A stretch of DNA of 10,389 bases from the NCBI GenBank assembly GCA_902386085.1, contig CABMIA010000087.1:1-10389 (forward strand), in the 5' to 3' direction. Position numbers and translations under genes: made by a program. Positions 1 through 8,437 of the stretch are shown here, piece after piece (positions within the stretch are counted from its first letter, which is position 1; each line of letters begins with the position of its first letter). The DNA comes from an uncultured archaeon (GTDB taxonomy: Archaea > Halobacteriota > Methanosarcinia > Methanosarcinales > Methanoperedenaceae). The notes below the pieces were generated by a model, which saw nothing but the letters and a program-made list of their open reading frames with translations, searched no databases and was not told the origin of the DNA.

Positions 1-1
1 G

Positions 2-1873
2 CGCGCCATGAGAGCCGTTGATGGCGCGGTCGTGCTGGTCGATGCGGTCGAAGGGCCGATGCCCCAGACCGAAACCGTATTGCGCCAGGCGCTGCGAGAG
101 AACGTTAGACCGATCCTTTTCATTAATAAGGTTGACCGCCTTATCATGGAGCTGAAGCTCACCCCGCAGGACATGCAGATGCGCCTCGGGGCTGTTATCG
201 ATAAAGTCAATAAGATAATAAAAGGCCTGAAACCTGACCAGTACGATCAACTGAGACTTGACCCTACTGCAGGGAAAGTGGCTTTCGGCTCTGCGCTCAA
301 CAACTGGGCTATCAGCATTCCCTATATGAAAAAGACAGGGATAACTTTTAAGGAAATAATCGATTACTGCCAGGCAGAAAAACAAAACGTGCTTGCAGAA
401 AAGTGCCCCCTCCATGCTGTTATGAATGACATGATCATACGGTTCCTCCCGAGTCCTGTGGAGGCGCAGAGAGAGCGGATAAAGGTCATCTGGCACGGCG
501 ATAAGGAAAATGAGATCGGAAAATCGATGATAAATGTTGACCGCAATGGCAAAGTTGCTCTCATGATAACTGATATTACCACAGACCCGCACGCGGGTGA
601 AGTGGCAAGCGGCAGGCTTTTCTCAGGCACGCTTGAGCGCGGAAAGGAGCTTTTCATTTCCGGGATGCCGAACGCGAACAGGATCCAGTCGGTAGGAATT
701 TTCATGGGCCCGGAGCGTATCGAGGTCGAAAAGATCCCGGCCGGCAATATCGTTGCGGTTACAGGACTGGGCGATGCGATCGTGGGCTCGACCGCATCCT
801 CAGAAAAAAACATGACGCCTTTTGAAAGTATCAGGCATGTCAGCGAGCCTGTGATGACTGTCGCGGTAGAGGCAAAACATATGAAAGACCTTCCCAAACT
901 CGTCGAGGTGTTAAGGCAGGTCGCAAAGGAAGACCCGACACTCAAGGTCATGATCAACCCGGAAACAGGAGAACATCTCCTGGCGGGAATGGGTGAACTG
1001 CATCTTGAGATCGTAGCGCACAGGATCCAGCGCGATAAGCACGTTGAGATCACGACCTCAAAACCGCTCGTGGTCTACAGGGAGACCGTAACAGCCCATG
1101 CAGGACCTGTGGAAGGTAAATCCCCCAACCGCCACAACAGGTTCTATATCGAGGTCGAACCGTTATCCCCGGCAGTAATTGAACTTATAAAGAACAATGA
1201 AGTCTCCATGAGGCAGCAGGAAGTGGAGCGCAGGGATATTCTAATGAAAGCCGGCATGACCAAGGATGAAGCCAAGGGAATTAACCATATCTATGAAAGC
1301 AATGTCTTCATCGACATGACCAAAGGAATCCAGTATTTGAATGAAACAATGGAACTCATACTCGAAGGCTTTGAAGAGGTAATGAAAGCCGGACCCCTGT
1401 CCAGGGAACCCACAATGGGAGTCAAGGCAAAATTGATGGATGCCAAACTTCATGAAGACTCGATACACAGGGGGCCTGCGCAGGTGATACCCGCAGCAAG
1501 GCAGGCTATACAGGCCGGGATGCTTATGGCAGGTGCAACACTCCTTGAACCGTTCCAGAAAGTATTCATCCATGTGCCCCAGGACCAGATGGGCGGTGCG
1601 ATGCGTGAAATGCAGGGTAGGCGCGGCGTCATACTTGATATGAAGTCAGAGGGCGACACGGCGATCATCGAAGCCAAGGCGCCTGTGGCGCGACTTTTCG
1701 GTTTCTCAGGAGATATCCGTTCAGCTACCGAAGGCCGTGCGATGTGGAGCACAGAGTTTGCGGGATTTGAACCCATACCTGGTAACATGCTCACTGAAGT
1801 CGTGATGGATATAAGGAAGAGAAGAGGACTTAAACTTGAAATGCCTAAGCCGAGCGATTTCATAAGTCCCTGA
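2..1873 (+). CDS. fusA: Translation elongation factor EF-2 (5'-truncated by window edge)
   Basis: EF-2 is the GTPase that drives translocation on the archaeal ribosome. The reading frame is already open at base 2 (Arg-Ala before the first visible Met), so the gene starts outside the window. Roughly the first 105-110 residues of a family protein of about 730 are missing, including the P-loop, switch I and the DTPGH motif. Numbering from the Met at base 8, the G4 motif NKVD is at 40-43. Domain II follows, with the conserved stretch [15 protein letters not shown]. Further on come the domain III/IV segments [15 protein letters not shown] and [20 protein letters not shown]. The diphthamide loop is [12 protein letters not shown], with the modified His at about 487 (codon 1466-1468). 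Domain V ends with [17 protein letters not shown]. The diphthamide site separates it from bacterial EF-G. It is followed by EF-1A and S10, the usual archaeal str-operon order. No frameshift is seen. Confidence 0.98.
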   Translation, partial: RAMRAVDGAVVLVDAVEGPMPQTETVLRQALRENVRPILFINKVDRLIMELKLTPQDMQMRLGAVIDKVNKIIKGLKPDQYDQLRLDPTAGKVAFGSALNNWAISIPYMKKTGITFKEIIDYCQAEKQNVLAEKCPLHAVMNDMIIRFLPSPVEAQRERIKVIWHGDKENEIGKSMINVDRNGKVALMITDITTDPHAGEVASGRLFSGTLERGKELFISGMPNANRIQSVGIFMGPERIEVEKIPAGNIVAVTGLGDAIVGSTASSEKNMTPFESIRHVSEPVMTVAVEAKHMKDLPKLVEVLRQVAKEDPTLKVMINPETGEHLLAGMGELHLEIVAHRIQRDKHVEITTSKPLVVYRETVTAHAGPVEGKSPNRHNRFYIEVEPLSPAVIELIKNNEVSMRQQEVERRDILMKAGMTKDEAKGINHIYESNVFIDMTKGIQYLNETMELILEGFEEVMKAGPLSREPTMGVKAKLMDAKLHEDSIHRGPAQVIPAARQAIQAGMLMAGATLLEPFQKVFIHVPQDQMGGAMREMQGRRGVILDMKSEGDTAIIEAKAPVARLFGFSGDIRSATEGRAMWSTEFAGFEPIPGNMLTEVVMDIRKRRGLKLEMPKPSDFISP

Positions 1874-1882
1874 AGAACGCAA

Positions 1883-1936
1883 GGTTTAAAAACAAAAACA
1901 ACATTAGGGGAAAAATCACAATAAAAATTGTAGGAG
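1883..1936 (+). promoter_or_regulatory. Probable internal promoter and RBS ahead of EF-1A
   Basis: The 70-bp gap between EF-2 and EF-1A is A-rich. It contains a TATA-like TTTAAAAA at 1885-1892. Archaeal initiation usually lies about 25 bases downstream, which would put it near 1912-1918. A good Shine-Dalgarno GGAG is at 1933-1936, 7 bases before the ATG at 1944. I infer that EF-1A can be transcribed separately from the upstream str genes, which would suit its high demand. No clear BRE is visible, so the promoter is tentative; the RBS is solid. Confidence 0.45.
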
Positions 1937-1943
1937 AAATATT

Positions 1944-3212
1944 ATGGCAGAGAAACCACATTTAAATTTAGCAGTTATCGGGCATATCGACCACGGGAAA
2001 TCAACTCTCGTAGGGCGGTTATTGTTTGAGACTGGTGCAGTACCGCCACACATCATAGAAAAATATAGAGAAGAAGCCAAGGCGAAAGGCAAAGAATCTT
2101 TCATTTTCGCATGGGTCATGGACTCCCTCAAGGAAGAGAGAGACAGGGGCATCACGATCGATGTGGCTCATCAGAGATTTGATACCGCAAAATACTATTT
2201 TACGATAGTGGATTGTCCGGGTCACAGGGACTTTGTCAAGAACATGATCACGGGCGCTTCCCAGGCAGATGCAGCTATTCTCGTATGCGCGGCCAAAGAG
2301 GGTGTCCAGTCGCAGACAAAAGAACATGTTTTCCTTGCAAGGACGCTCGGCATCAACCAGTTGATCATCGCGCTCAACAAGATGGACGAGGTCAACTATG
2401 ACAAGGCGCGATACGATGCGGTAAAAGCCGACCTGGGCACACTGTTGAAGATGGTGGGCTACAAGCCGGATGAAATGCATTTCATCCCGACATCTGCATT
2501 CAAGGGAGATAACCTTGCCAAGCCAAGCGAAAATACCAAATGGTACACGGGACCGACATTACTGGCAGCTCTTGACATGTTGAAAGAGCCAGAGAAGCCA
2601 ACAACCCTTCCGCTTCGCATTCCTGTCCAGGATTCATATACCATCTCTGGTATCGGCACAGTGCCGGTAGGGCGTGTCGAGACTGGAAGGATGAAACCCG
2701 GCGATAAGGTAATATTTATGCCTGCCAAGGCAGTGGGTGAAGTCAAATCCATAGAAATGCATCACCAGGAGATCAAAGAAGCTCTTCCGGGCGATAACAT
2801 CGGATGGAACGTCAGGGGTGTTGATAAGAAAGATATCAGAAGGGGCGACGTATGCGGCCACACAGACAAGCCCCCGACAGTAGCAGAAGAATTTACTGCC
2901 CAGATCGTCGTGCTCCAGCACCCGTCAGCCATCGCTGGCGGCTATACACCTGTCATACACTGCCATACTGCGCAGGTAGCAGGCACCATTACCGCAATTC
3001 TCAAGAAACTTGACCCCAAGACTGGCCAGGTTGCTGCCGAGAACCCTGACTTTATCAAGGCGGGTGATGCGGCGATCGTCGTTATCAAACCCACCAAGCC
3101 CATGTGCATCGAAAAGGTAAAGGAAATCCCCCAGCTTGGCCGATTTGCAGTACGCGATATGGGAATGACCATTGCAGCAGGCATGGTTCAGGACATCAAG
3201 GCGCGCATATAA
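1944..3212 (+). CDS. tuf: Translation elongation factor EF-1A (archaeal EF-Tu)
   Basis: This GTPase delivers aminoacyl-tRNA to the ribosomal A site. At 422 residues it has the normal length for the methanogen family. The GTPase motifs are all intact: P-loop GHIDHGKS at 13-20, switch I segment DRGITID at 67-73, DCPGH at 90-94 and NKMD at 145-148, followed by a TSAFKGDN G5-type segment. Domain II begins near [26 protein letters not shown]. Domain III follows with the archaeal pattern [22 protein letters not shown] (given here in part) and ends near [15 protein letters not shown]. The ATG start is supported by GGAG seven bases upstream and by the conserved family N-terminus ([14 protein letters not shown]). 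It lies 70 bp after EF-2 and 31 bp before S10. Nothing unusual is seen in the protein. Confidence 0.99.
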   Translation: MAEKPHLNLAVIGHIDHGKSTLVGRLLFETGAVPPHIIEKYREEAKAKGKESFIFAWVMDSLKEERDRGITIDVAHQRFDTAKYYFTIVDCPGHRDFVKNMITGASQADAAILVCAAKEGVQSQTKEHVFLARTLGINQLIIALNKMDEVNYDKARYDAVKADLGTLLKMVGYKPDEMHFIPTSAFKGDNLAKPSENTKWYTGPTLLAALDMLKEPEKPTTLPLRIPVQDSYTISGIGTVPVGRVETGRMKPGDKVIFMPAKAVGEVKSIEMHHQEIKEALPGDNIGWNVRGVDKKDIRRGDVCGHTDKPPTVAEEFTAQIVVLQHPSAIAGGYTPVIHCHTAQVAGTITAILKKLDPKTGQVAAENPDFIKAGDAAIVVIKPTKPMCIEKVKEIPQLGRFAVRDMGMTIAAGMVQDIKARI

Positions 3213-3214
3213 GC

Positions 3215-3229
3215 CTCTTTTCTTTTTTT
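3215..3229 (+). terminator. T-rich tract between EF-1A and S10, possible leaky terminator
   Basis: Two bases after the EF-1A stop there is a pyrimidine run (CCTCTTTTCTTTTTT). Archaeal termination often uses such T-runs without a hairpin. S10 starts only about 15 bases later with its own RBS, and no promoter fits the 31-bp gap. Any termination here would therefore be partial, trimming S10 expression relative to EF-1A. This is an inference from base composition only. Confidence 0.25.
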
Positions 3230-3243
3230 AAAACGAGGATTAT

Positions 3244-3555
3244 ATGGCACAAAAGGCAAGGATTCGTTTATCAGGGACAAGTCCCTCCACGCTTGACGGG
3301 ATATGTTCCCAGGTAAAAGATATCGCATCTAAAACAGGGGTCAGCATTTCAGGTCCTGTTCCGCTTCCTACCAAGAAACTGGTAGTGCCGTGCAGGAAAA
3401 GCCCTGACGGCGAGGGAAGTGCGACCTGGGATCACTGGGAGATGCGCGTTCATAAAAGGCTCATCGACCTTGATGCTGATGAAAGGGCTCTGCGACAATT
3501 AATGCGCATACAGGTGCCCAAGGATATCAGTATCGAGATTGTTCTGACAAGTTAA
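3244..3555 (+). CDS. rpsJ: 30S ribosomal protein S10 (archaeal uS10)
   Basis: This is a small-subunit ribosomal protein of the 30S head. At 103 residues it matches the archaeal/eukaryotic S20-like length and family pattern: an N-terminal [18 protein letters not shown] strand-helix segment, then [21 protein letters not shown], then [20 protein letters not shown] and a C-terminal [11 protein letters not shown] strand. The ATG at 3244 is preceded by GAGG at 3235-3238 with a 5-base spacer. It is the last gene of the str cluster here and is followed by a strong T-rich terminator region. No abnormal features are visible. Confidence 0.98.
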   Translation: MAQKARIRLSGTSPSTLDGICSQVKDIASKTGVSISGPVPLPTKKLVVPCRKSPDGEGSATWDHWEMRVHKRLIDLDADERALRQLMRIQVPKDISIEIVLTS

Positions 3556-3556
3556 A

Positions 3557-3592
3557 TTTTTTATTTTTTAAACTGCCTTTTTTTATTTATTA
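3557..3592 (+). terminator. Oligo-T terminator of the str operon
   Basis: Immediately after the S10 stop there are successive T-runs (TTTTTT, TTTTTT and TTTTTTT) separated by one to several other bases. This is the typical archaeal intrinsic terminator form, without a required hairpin. It coincides with the end of the ribosomal gene cluster and a shift to very AT-rich sequence. Confidence 0.7.
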
Positions 3593-3611
3593 TTGTGAAT
3601 TTTATTATTAT

Positions 3612-3629
3612 TAATGCTTGCTTGCATTA
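3612..3629. repeat. Small inverted repeat in the AT-rich spacer
   Basis: TAATGC at 3612-3617 and GCATTA at 3624-3629 are perfect 6-base inverted arms around TTGCTT. The dyad sits 12 bases upstream of a TATA-like box and could be an operator for the downstream small gene. It could equally be incidental in AT-rich DNA. Confidence 0.35.
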
Positions 3630-3640
3630 TCTGGAAGTTA

Positions 3641-3660
3641 CGTATATATTCTTATAATAT
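3641..3660 (+). promoter_or_regulatory. TATA-like boxes upstream of the 70-codon gene
   Basis: CGTATATATT (3641-3650) and CTTATAATAT (3651-3660) both resemble archaeal TATA elements. Initiation about 25 bases downstream would fall near 3670-3685, giving a leader of about 30-45 bases before the ATG at 3714. A further TATA-like ATATAT near 3695-3702 would place a start close to the second ATG at 3732. The rest of the spacer (3556-3713) shows no tRNA or other RNA gene that I can recognise. Confidence 0.4.
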
Positions 3661-3713
3661 CTTTCTTGGGCATCTTGACAATGCGAAATTAAAACAATAT
3701 ATGAACATTTTGA

Positions 3714-3926
3714 ATGTCAGAGACACAAAATATGGAATCGAAGTTTGACAGAAAACAAAACCTTGGGGAAAGATTAAAATTTTTACACTTTTATAGCCGG
3801 TGGGTTAAATCCGTGCCTAATGAAATCTGGAGCAAGCAGCAGGCTGAGTTTATCGATAGTCTTTTTGAAAATGCAAAAAACTTTTCAATGGATCGGCAAA
3901 AGTATCTTAAATCCATAAAAAGGTGA
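3714..3926 (+). CDS. Hypothetical 70-residue basic protein
   Basis: I do not recognise this family. The protein is rich in Lys, Arg, Phe, Tyr and Trp, and predicted by eye to be mostly helical. The N-terminal half contains GERLKFLHFYSRWVKSVP; the C-terminal half contains SKQQAEFIDSLFENAKNF followed by a basic end. It has no signal peptide, no membrane segment and no cysteine. The amino-acid makeup is protein-like rather than random. It has TATA-like boxes upstream, but neither the ATG at 3714 nor the in-frame ATG at 3732 has a clear Shine-Dalgarno sequence, so the start is uncertain and may be leaderless. Its TGA (3924-3926) abuts the TGA of the convergent minus-strand gene with no base between them. 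It is probably a real gene, but of unknown role. Confidence 0.55.
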   Translation: MSETQNMESKFDRKQNLGERLKFLHFYSRWVKSVPNEIWSKQQAEFIDSLFENAKNFSMDRQKYLKSIKR

Positions 3927-6446
3927 TCAGGCAGGCTCTTCCGCAACTACCGGTTGGGCGGCAGGCTCTTCGACCCTGGGCGGATTATCCTCGATCACCG
4001 GTCTTTCTTTTTTGTAGTCCTTCATTCTCCTGACTATCACTTCACCCAAGAATAGTAAAAGTGCTGCAAGGAGGAAGGGTTCTTTTTCACTCTGCGGCTC
4101 GTTCACAGTCCTGACAGCTTTTTCTTTAATATCCACAAGCAGCAAACCTTCGACCTCGTCTTCGCCGTAAACCCTGCCGCCGTTTGCCGGGATAACGGTA
4201 TCCAGGTTTTCGTTGAAACCCACATCCCTGTATTCAAGCGGATAGTTCACCGCTATCCCGTAACCTGAAAGGTCATGGAATCCTTCTTTCTCAAGGTTTA
4301 TTGAAGTTTCGTATGTTGTCGGCCCTGTACGGGAAAGGTCAAGCGGGGCGCCATCAAGGTTTACCTGCGGAAGCTGGTTTGAAGTAATAACAACCCTGCC
4401 CGGCGTTCCACCCCAGATATCCTCGGCCTGGATGACCACACCTTCACTGGGGCGCGGGTCTCCGATCGCCCAGTTTATCATCGCCGAGATGAGGCGTGAG
4501 TTCTCGCCGCTGTACACCGCGCTTGCCCAGGGCCTGGACGGGTCGCTGTCGGAGGGATTACCGTTATCGGTTGTGAATGCGGCCACTCTCCCCAGACCGA
4601 AGCCCCATGTAGTAAGTATGGGCTTCCCGCGCGTCGTGGCAACAAGCTCATCACCGCCAAGTTTCGGTGTAACGTCATTGTATCCGGTAACCGAGGCTGT
4701 GAGGTTGATGTATTTCGTTATGAAATGATTGGAATCGATCGCTACGAGCGGATACTGGTAGCTGATCGCGGGAGTGGGTACAGGGGTGGGCGTACCTGCC
4801 GGCCCTCCAGCTTCGATCAAGGTGCTGGCGCGTTCATCCGGGTTCAGGACTATCGCCTGCCCGTCCGCAGCAAGGGCAAGCTCGTTGTACAATGGATTCG
4901 GATCCTTGGCAGTTTCAAAGGATAGCAGTACCTGCACAAAATGTATTTTGATATCTTTTTTCAGATCATTTACTGCCTTTTTTATAATATCGATCCCTTC
5001 AGGCGGCATCATGCCATCAGACAAAACTATAATCTCTTTTGTTCCACTGACCGAATTTAGCAGATCTCCTGCGGTCCTGAGTCCTTTATCGATATCAGTA
5101 GGATTGTCCCCACCTTTCGGGCCAATTTCTTTTATGAAATTTTCAATCGCAGCTTTATTGGCTTCGCTTCCCATCGGGAGCATATCGGTCTTGGCCGTTG
5201 TGCCTCCGAAAGCCACTATACCGAGGCGGCTGTCGCGTGATACACTCTCTACGATATTCAATGCATTTGCGTCTTCAAGCCCGATGAAAGAAAGATGCGT
5301 GGTAGGATCCTCACCCGCCGTGCTTCCCGAAGCATCAATGAGGATAACAAGATTCCTTCCGCCTTTATATTCACCAGCCCTTGATATTATGGGCAGGACG
5401 GCTTCTACCGGGGAATTATTATATTTTCCCTTATCATACGATGCATCCCCTCCAATGACAACAAGCCCTCCACCTCCGGCCACATAAGTCCGCAACACAT
5501 CTGCACTCAACTGCGCAGCTTCCTTATTATCAATAATCACTGCCTTGTAGGGGGAAAGGTCATCAGGTACAGAGCCCATGGGAGTAGCATCATAAAGGCT
5601 GCCGGCTATCGTAAAAAGCGGTGATGAAGTATCATCCGTAACCGCAAGCACCTTTGGCTTGGGTACCACGAACACGGATTTATAAAAAACATTATTCAGC
5701 TTGAACCAGTCCTCACCAGCCGGGGTTATAGTAGCTGTAACCCTGTGCGCCCCGAGTGATGTGAAGGTATAGGGAACGGGAGTTATTTTAATTCTTTCCG
5801 TCTGGGTGATTGTCTCACTCATTACAGACGTGCCATCTATATTGACATCAAGGCCGTAGCTTGTCTCATTTTCAGCCTGCCTTACCACGACATTGAACAC
5901 GTTCTCATTCCCGATTATCAGGTTCTTGGCGCTTTCTATCTCGACACTGGCGTCGTTGTGTAAGGGCGTCTGCCTGACAGCGAACACTCTTGTCCCTGTC
6001 CGGGAGACAAAAGAAATGGCATCGGACAGGTCTTTACCGTAGTTGTTGTTCCCGTCGCTCACCAGCACGATGTTGTTGTTCCCTTCAGCGTCCTGGATAA
6101 CTTCATCTCCTATTGGCGATTTTATCCCCGCGAACTGCCTGTATGTTGTAGGGGTCTTTGATTTCAGGGCATCGAATAATTTCTGCCCTGTCTCTTTATT
6201 GAATAAATCCATACTCATCGTCTGGTCATCAACGACGGTGATTCTAGGCGCTTCATCCCGAACCGTACTTGTGCCAAGCGTAAACGGCGATGCAAGCGCG
6301 ACTATCAGGAGGCTGAGGATAATAATACGCGAGATTATTAGCGGTCTTGAGATGCCTTTTCGAATAGCATACCATCCTGCAAGAACCAGGGGGCTGATGA
6401 GCAGGAGGATGAGGGGCTGTGCAAATTGCGGGAACTCAATGGCCAT
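3927..6446 (-). CDS. Membrane protein with two VWA-like segments and a glutamine-amidotransferase-like fold
   Basis: The protein has 839 residues. Two hydrophobic segments lie at about 10-28 and 37-56, in a BatA-like N-terminal arrangement. A short, degenerate VWA-like segment follows at about 70-160, with D74-x-T76-x-S78 and SDG at 130-132. Next comes a beta-rich Ig/CARDB-like region at about 165-262. A Rossmann/GATase-like part covers about 263-355 (LRTYVAGGGGLVVIGG). It appears interrupted by a complete VWA domain at about 364-545, with MIDAS D371-A-S373-G-S375, T450 and D477. A Thr/Pro linker is at 551-560. The GATase-like fold resumes at about 565-662 (GKPILTTWGFGLGRVAAFT), followed by a beta domain. 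A last membrane helix lies at about 789-805, with an acidic Pro/Glu tail. The bulk is probably extracytoplasmic. The start ATG overlaps the upstream stop (TAATG) and has GGAGGGGTGA six bases before it, so it is translationally coupled. It is the last gene of the MoxR/VWA operon. Its substrate or partner is unknown. Confidence 0.9.
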   Translation of the reverse strand: MAIEFPQFAQPLILLLISPLVLAGWYAIRKGISRPLIISRIIILSLLIVALASPFTLGTSTVRDEAPRITVVDDQTMSMDLFNKETGQKLFDALKSKTPTTYRQFAGIKSPIGDEVIQDAEGNNNIVLVSDGNNNYGKDLSDAISFVSRTGTRVFAVRQTPLHNDASVEIESAKNLIIGNENVFNVVVRQAENETSYGLDVNIDGTSVMSETITQTERIKITPVPYTFTSLGAHRVTATITPAGEDWFKLNNVFYKSVFVVPKPKVLAVTDDTSSPLFTIAGSLYDATPMGSVPDDLSPYKAVIIDNKEAAQLSADVLRTYVAGGGGLVVIGGDASYDKGKYNNSPVEAVLPIISRAGEYKGGRNLVILIDASGSTAGEDPTTHLSFIGLEDANALNIVESVSRDSRLGIVAFGGTTAKTDMLPMGSEANKAAIENFIKEIGPKGGDNPTDIDKGLRTAGDLLNSVSGTKEIIVLSDGMMPPEGIDIIKKAVNDLKKDIKIHFVQVLLSFETAKDPNPLYNELALAADGQAIVLNPDERASTLIEAGGPAGTPTPVPTPAISYQYPLVAIDSNHFITKYINLTASVTGYNDVTPKLGGDELVATTRGKPILTTWGFGLGRVAAFTTDNGNPSDSDPSRPWASAVYSGENSRLISAMINWAIGDPRPSEGVVIQAEDIWGGTPGRVVITSNQLPQVNLDGAPLDLSRTGPTTYETSINLEKEGFHDLSGYGIAVNYPLEYRDVGFNENLDTVIPANGGRVYGEDEVEGLLLVDIKEKAVRTVNEPQSEKEPFLLAALLLFLGEVIVRRMKDYKKERPVIEDNPPRVEEPAAQPVVAEEPA
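3930..3971 (-). repeat. 12-base direct repeat coding a duplicated EEPA tail motif
   Basis: GGCAGGCTCTTC occurs at 3930-3941 and 3960-3971, a 30-base period that stays in frame. It encodes Glu-Glu-Pro-Ala twice at the C-terminus of the large VWA protein, the second copy forming the very end. Confidence 0.6.
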
Positions 6447-6462
6447 TACAGTTCACCCCTCC
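6446..6462 (-). promoter_or_regulatory. TAATG stop/start overlap with strong internal RBS
   Basis: The BatA-like gene ends with TAA whose last A is the first base of the next ATG. The Shine-Dalgarno run GGAGGGGTGA (6462-6453) lies inside the 3' end of the upstream gene, six bases before the ATG. This strongly supports coupled translation of the two membrane proteins and fixes the downstream start. Confidence 0.8.
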
Positions 6463-8332
6463 AGCGAAGGTAGGCAAGTTCAAGGAAAACGAGGAAAAAT
6501 CCCGCTATAATGAAATAGATATCAAGGTATTGGGGTTTTCGAATTGCCTGAACGCCAGGCATCTCTTTTAAAGCTGAAAGGTTCGTTGCCCCGGCTGCAA
6601 TGCCGCTGCCTGCGAGATTGGATTCTTTTTCGTCATAGAGGTTCACGGCCACATCTTTTTCAGGCAGCTGGTAAACCCCGACTTCATCGAGCAGCAAAAG
6701 GTCTGTGGTGATGGTATCGCCCGGGGTTTTGACAGTCTCTGTTGCCGGGAGCTTTATGAACTGCCCTGTATTCGCATTATACTCGCTCACATCAAGGCTT
6801 CCTGTTATCCATTCAAGCATCTGCTTCCAGAAAAGGGGATAACCCGGAAGGGTATGGAAATCGTTCCATACGTTCTCGTTGAGCGGGTCGTAGATATTGT
6901 CCCCCTGCGGGTCTGCGAGGCCCGAGTAGATGACCATACCCTTCCCGAATTTCCAGTAGGCGAGCATGGCTGAGTTATCCCCTCCCTCGACCAGCGATAC
7001 CGCACCCCTTTTGAGCTGTGCCTTGAAGTGCTTCTTGACATTTACTGTATCGATACCGATGCCGTCTGTGATCATGCTCTGCTGGACAACATTCAATGAG
7101 GTTGCGTTCGAAAGGGGGCCAAGTTGAACGGGAAGCAGATCCATATCCTGCAATCCCTGCGATGCGATTATTACGGCATTCCCCCCGTTATTGACGTAAT
7201 CGGAAAGGCTTCTGGCAGCTTCAGATGATAACGGGGAGTTGACAAAGACAATCGGATAGCCTGACATCGAAGGGATGTTTTTTGTGTCAGACTTTTTAAC
7301 TGTTGTGAAAAGCAAAAGACCCAGGGCAACCGGTGACGTTGATTTTGCATTGTCTGTGATAAAGAGAAGATCGTGTTTCACGGATTTCGGTATTATTACG
7401 TACGCGTCGTTATCAACCGCAAGAGCATCATCAGAGTTTATAGAGATTCTGGTTGTTCCGGGACCAAGGCTGCTGATCGCGAAATACTGGCTTGATCCCC
7501 CGTTGATATTAAGGGAATTTGAAAGCACGTTCTGGTTGTCAGTCGTGACCTCGATGTTGACAGTCCGGGCTTCCGTATTGAAATTTTTTATAATGATCTT
7601 ATAATCACCGTTCGATTCAAACCAGCCGTCCACAATTCCTATGTTATCTGTCCTTCCGCTTACTGTCACAAAATCCACATTGATGCCGCTGGCCTCTGCA
7701 AGTGTCTTTGCAATTGAAGGGTCATCTCCGTTCCAGCTTGTAAAATCAGAGAGAACAACGATCCGGCCGCCTTCGGGAAGCATCCTTTTTCCAAGCAGGA
7801 TTGCACTTGAAAGATCAGTGCTCGTGGCCTTCGGCTTCAGTTTTTTCAGGGCATCGGCTGCACTGCTTGAAGGTGAATCCTGCATTACCAGCACCGGAAC
7901 GCTTTCGGCAAGGATTATCGTATTCCGGGCAGACAGGAAATCATTTGCCTGGACGGCTGCGCTTTCAAACTTGCTGCTGCCGGATGATGTTTTTGCCTGC
8001 ATGCTTGCCGAGGCATCAAGTATGATCACGGTTGAGCCGCCGCCTGCCTGTTCATTTGCAAGAATGAACGGCGCTGCTATTGCAAATGAGATTATCGCAA
8101 GCACAAGAAGCTGGATGAAAAATAAAGGGTCTTTCAGGAATTTCCTGAAAATATTCAGCCTTTTTTTCTTTTCGATGTCAAGAAGGAACATGACCGAGGG
8201 TATTTTTAACTTTTTAGGCCTCGGTCTCAGGAGGTAGATTATAATAAGCGGGATAATAGACAGAAGGGCATAAAGGCCTGCCTGATTTGCGAACTGCATC
8301 GGGTTGGCTAAAATTGGATCAAGGATGCTCAT
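6446..8332 (-). CDS. BatA-like membrane protein with VWA domain
   Basis: The protein has 628 residues. The N-terminus matches the BatA/aerotolerance-regulator N-terminal domain: FANQAGLYALLSIIPLIIIY forms a first helix (about 17-35), then the diagnostic LLRPRPKKLKIPSV, and a second helix at about 69-91. A VWA domain follows (about 101-225) with an intact MIDAS: D106-A-S108-A-S110, Thr172 and D196 in the LSDF strand. A CARDB/Ig-like beta region (about 230-315) comes next, then a GATase-like Rossmann region (about 320-510: LSDYVNNGGNAVIIAS and WKFGKGMVIYSG), a beta domain and a final membrane helix (about 605-621) with a short basic tail. The ATG at 8332 has GAGG at 8343-8340 with a 7-base spacer. 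Families of this kind accompany MoxR and DUF58 genes, as here. I infer that it forms a membrane complex with the downstream double-VWA protein. The physiological role in archaea is not established. Confidence 0.93.
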   Translation of the reverse strand: MSILDPILANPMQFANQAGLYALLSIIPLIIIYLLRPRPKKLKIPSVMFLLDIEKKKRLNIFRKFLKDPLFFIQLLVLAIISFAIAAPFILANEQAGGGSTVIILDASASMQAKTSSGSSKFESAAVQANDFLSARNTIILAESVPVLVMQDSPSSSAADALKKLKPKATSTDLSSAILLGKRMLPEGGRIVVLSDFTSWNGDDPSIAKTLAEASGINVDFVTVSGRTDNIGIVDGWFESNGDYKIIIKNFNTEARTVNIEVTTDNQNVLSNSLNINGGSSQYFAISSLGPGTTRISINSDDALAVDNDAYVIIPKSVKHDLLFITDNAKSTSPVALGLLLFTTVKKSDTKNIPSMSGYPIVFVNSPLSSEAARSLSDYVNNGGNAVIIASQGLQDMDLLPVQLGPLSNATSLNVVQQSMITDGIGIDTVNVKKHFKAQLKRGAVSLVEGGDNSAMLAYWKFGKGMVIYSGLADPQGDNIYDPLNENVWNDFHTLPGYPLFWKQMLEWITGSLDVSEYNANTGQFIKLPATETVKTPGDTITTDLLLLDEVGVYQLPEKDVAVNLYDEKESNLAGSGIAAGATNLSALKEMPGVQAIRKPQYLDIYFIIAGFFLVFLELAYLRWRGEL

Positions 8333-8437
8333 TTTTATTCCTCATTCAAATTGCACCTGAACGAAATCTAACATTGCAATAGCTTCTCCAATTTCTCCCA
8401 TCTTATCTAACCGAAAATCTATAGTGCAGAATATACA
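8333..8437 (-). other. Spacer between hicB and the BatA-like gene
   Basis: This 105-bp AT-rich gap (about 37% GC, by count over 8341-8460) is the only sizeable untranslated break in the minus-strand operon. It contains the dyad/TATA element at its upstream end and the RBS of the BatA-like gene at its downstream end. The hicB frame stays open for 31 codons after the hicB TAG, down to a TGA at 8344-8342. It includes an ATG-initiated 19-codon stretch (8401-8342) without an RBS, which I do not call a gene. Confidence 0.5.

Noticed and set aside
364..1863. Long open frames antisense to EF-2
   Set aside because: They are in mirror frames of a strongly conserved gene and have no family resemblance or RBS; codon-bias shadows.
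3556..3713. tRNA or structured RNA gene after S10
   Set aside because: The spacer is AT-rich with only a 6-bp dyad; no cloverleaf or conserved tRNA boxes could be found.
3912..3926. Terminator for the minus-strand operon just beyond the large VWA gene
   Set aside because: Only a short T5 run is present on that strand, inside the convergent small gene; too weak to call.
4432..5487. Plus-strand open frames inside the large VWA gene
   Set aside because: Low-complexity Ser/Pro/Arg-rich translations with no RBS, opposite a clear coding frame.
8342..8401. 19-codon ATG-initiated frame in the hicB-BatA spacer
   Set aside because: It has no RBS, is very short and AT-rich; kept only as a low-interest note.
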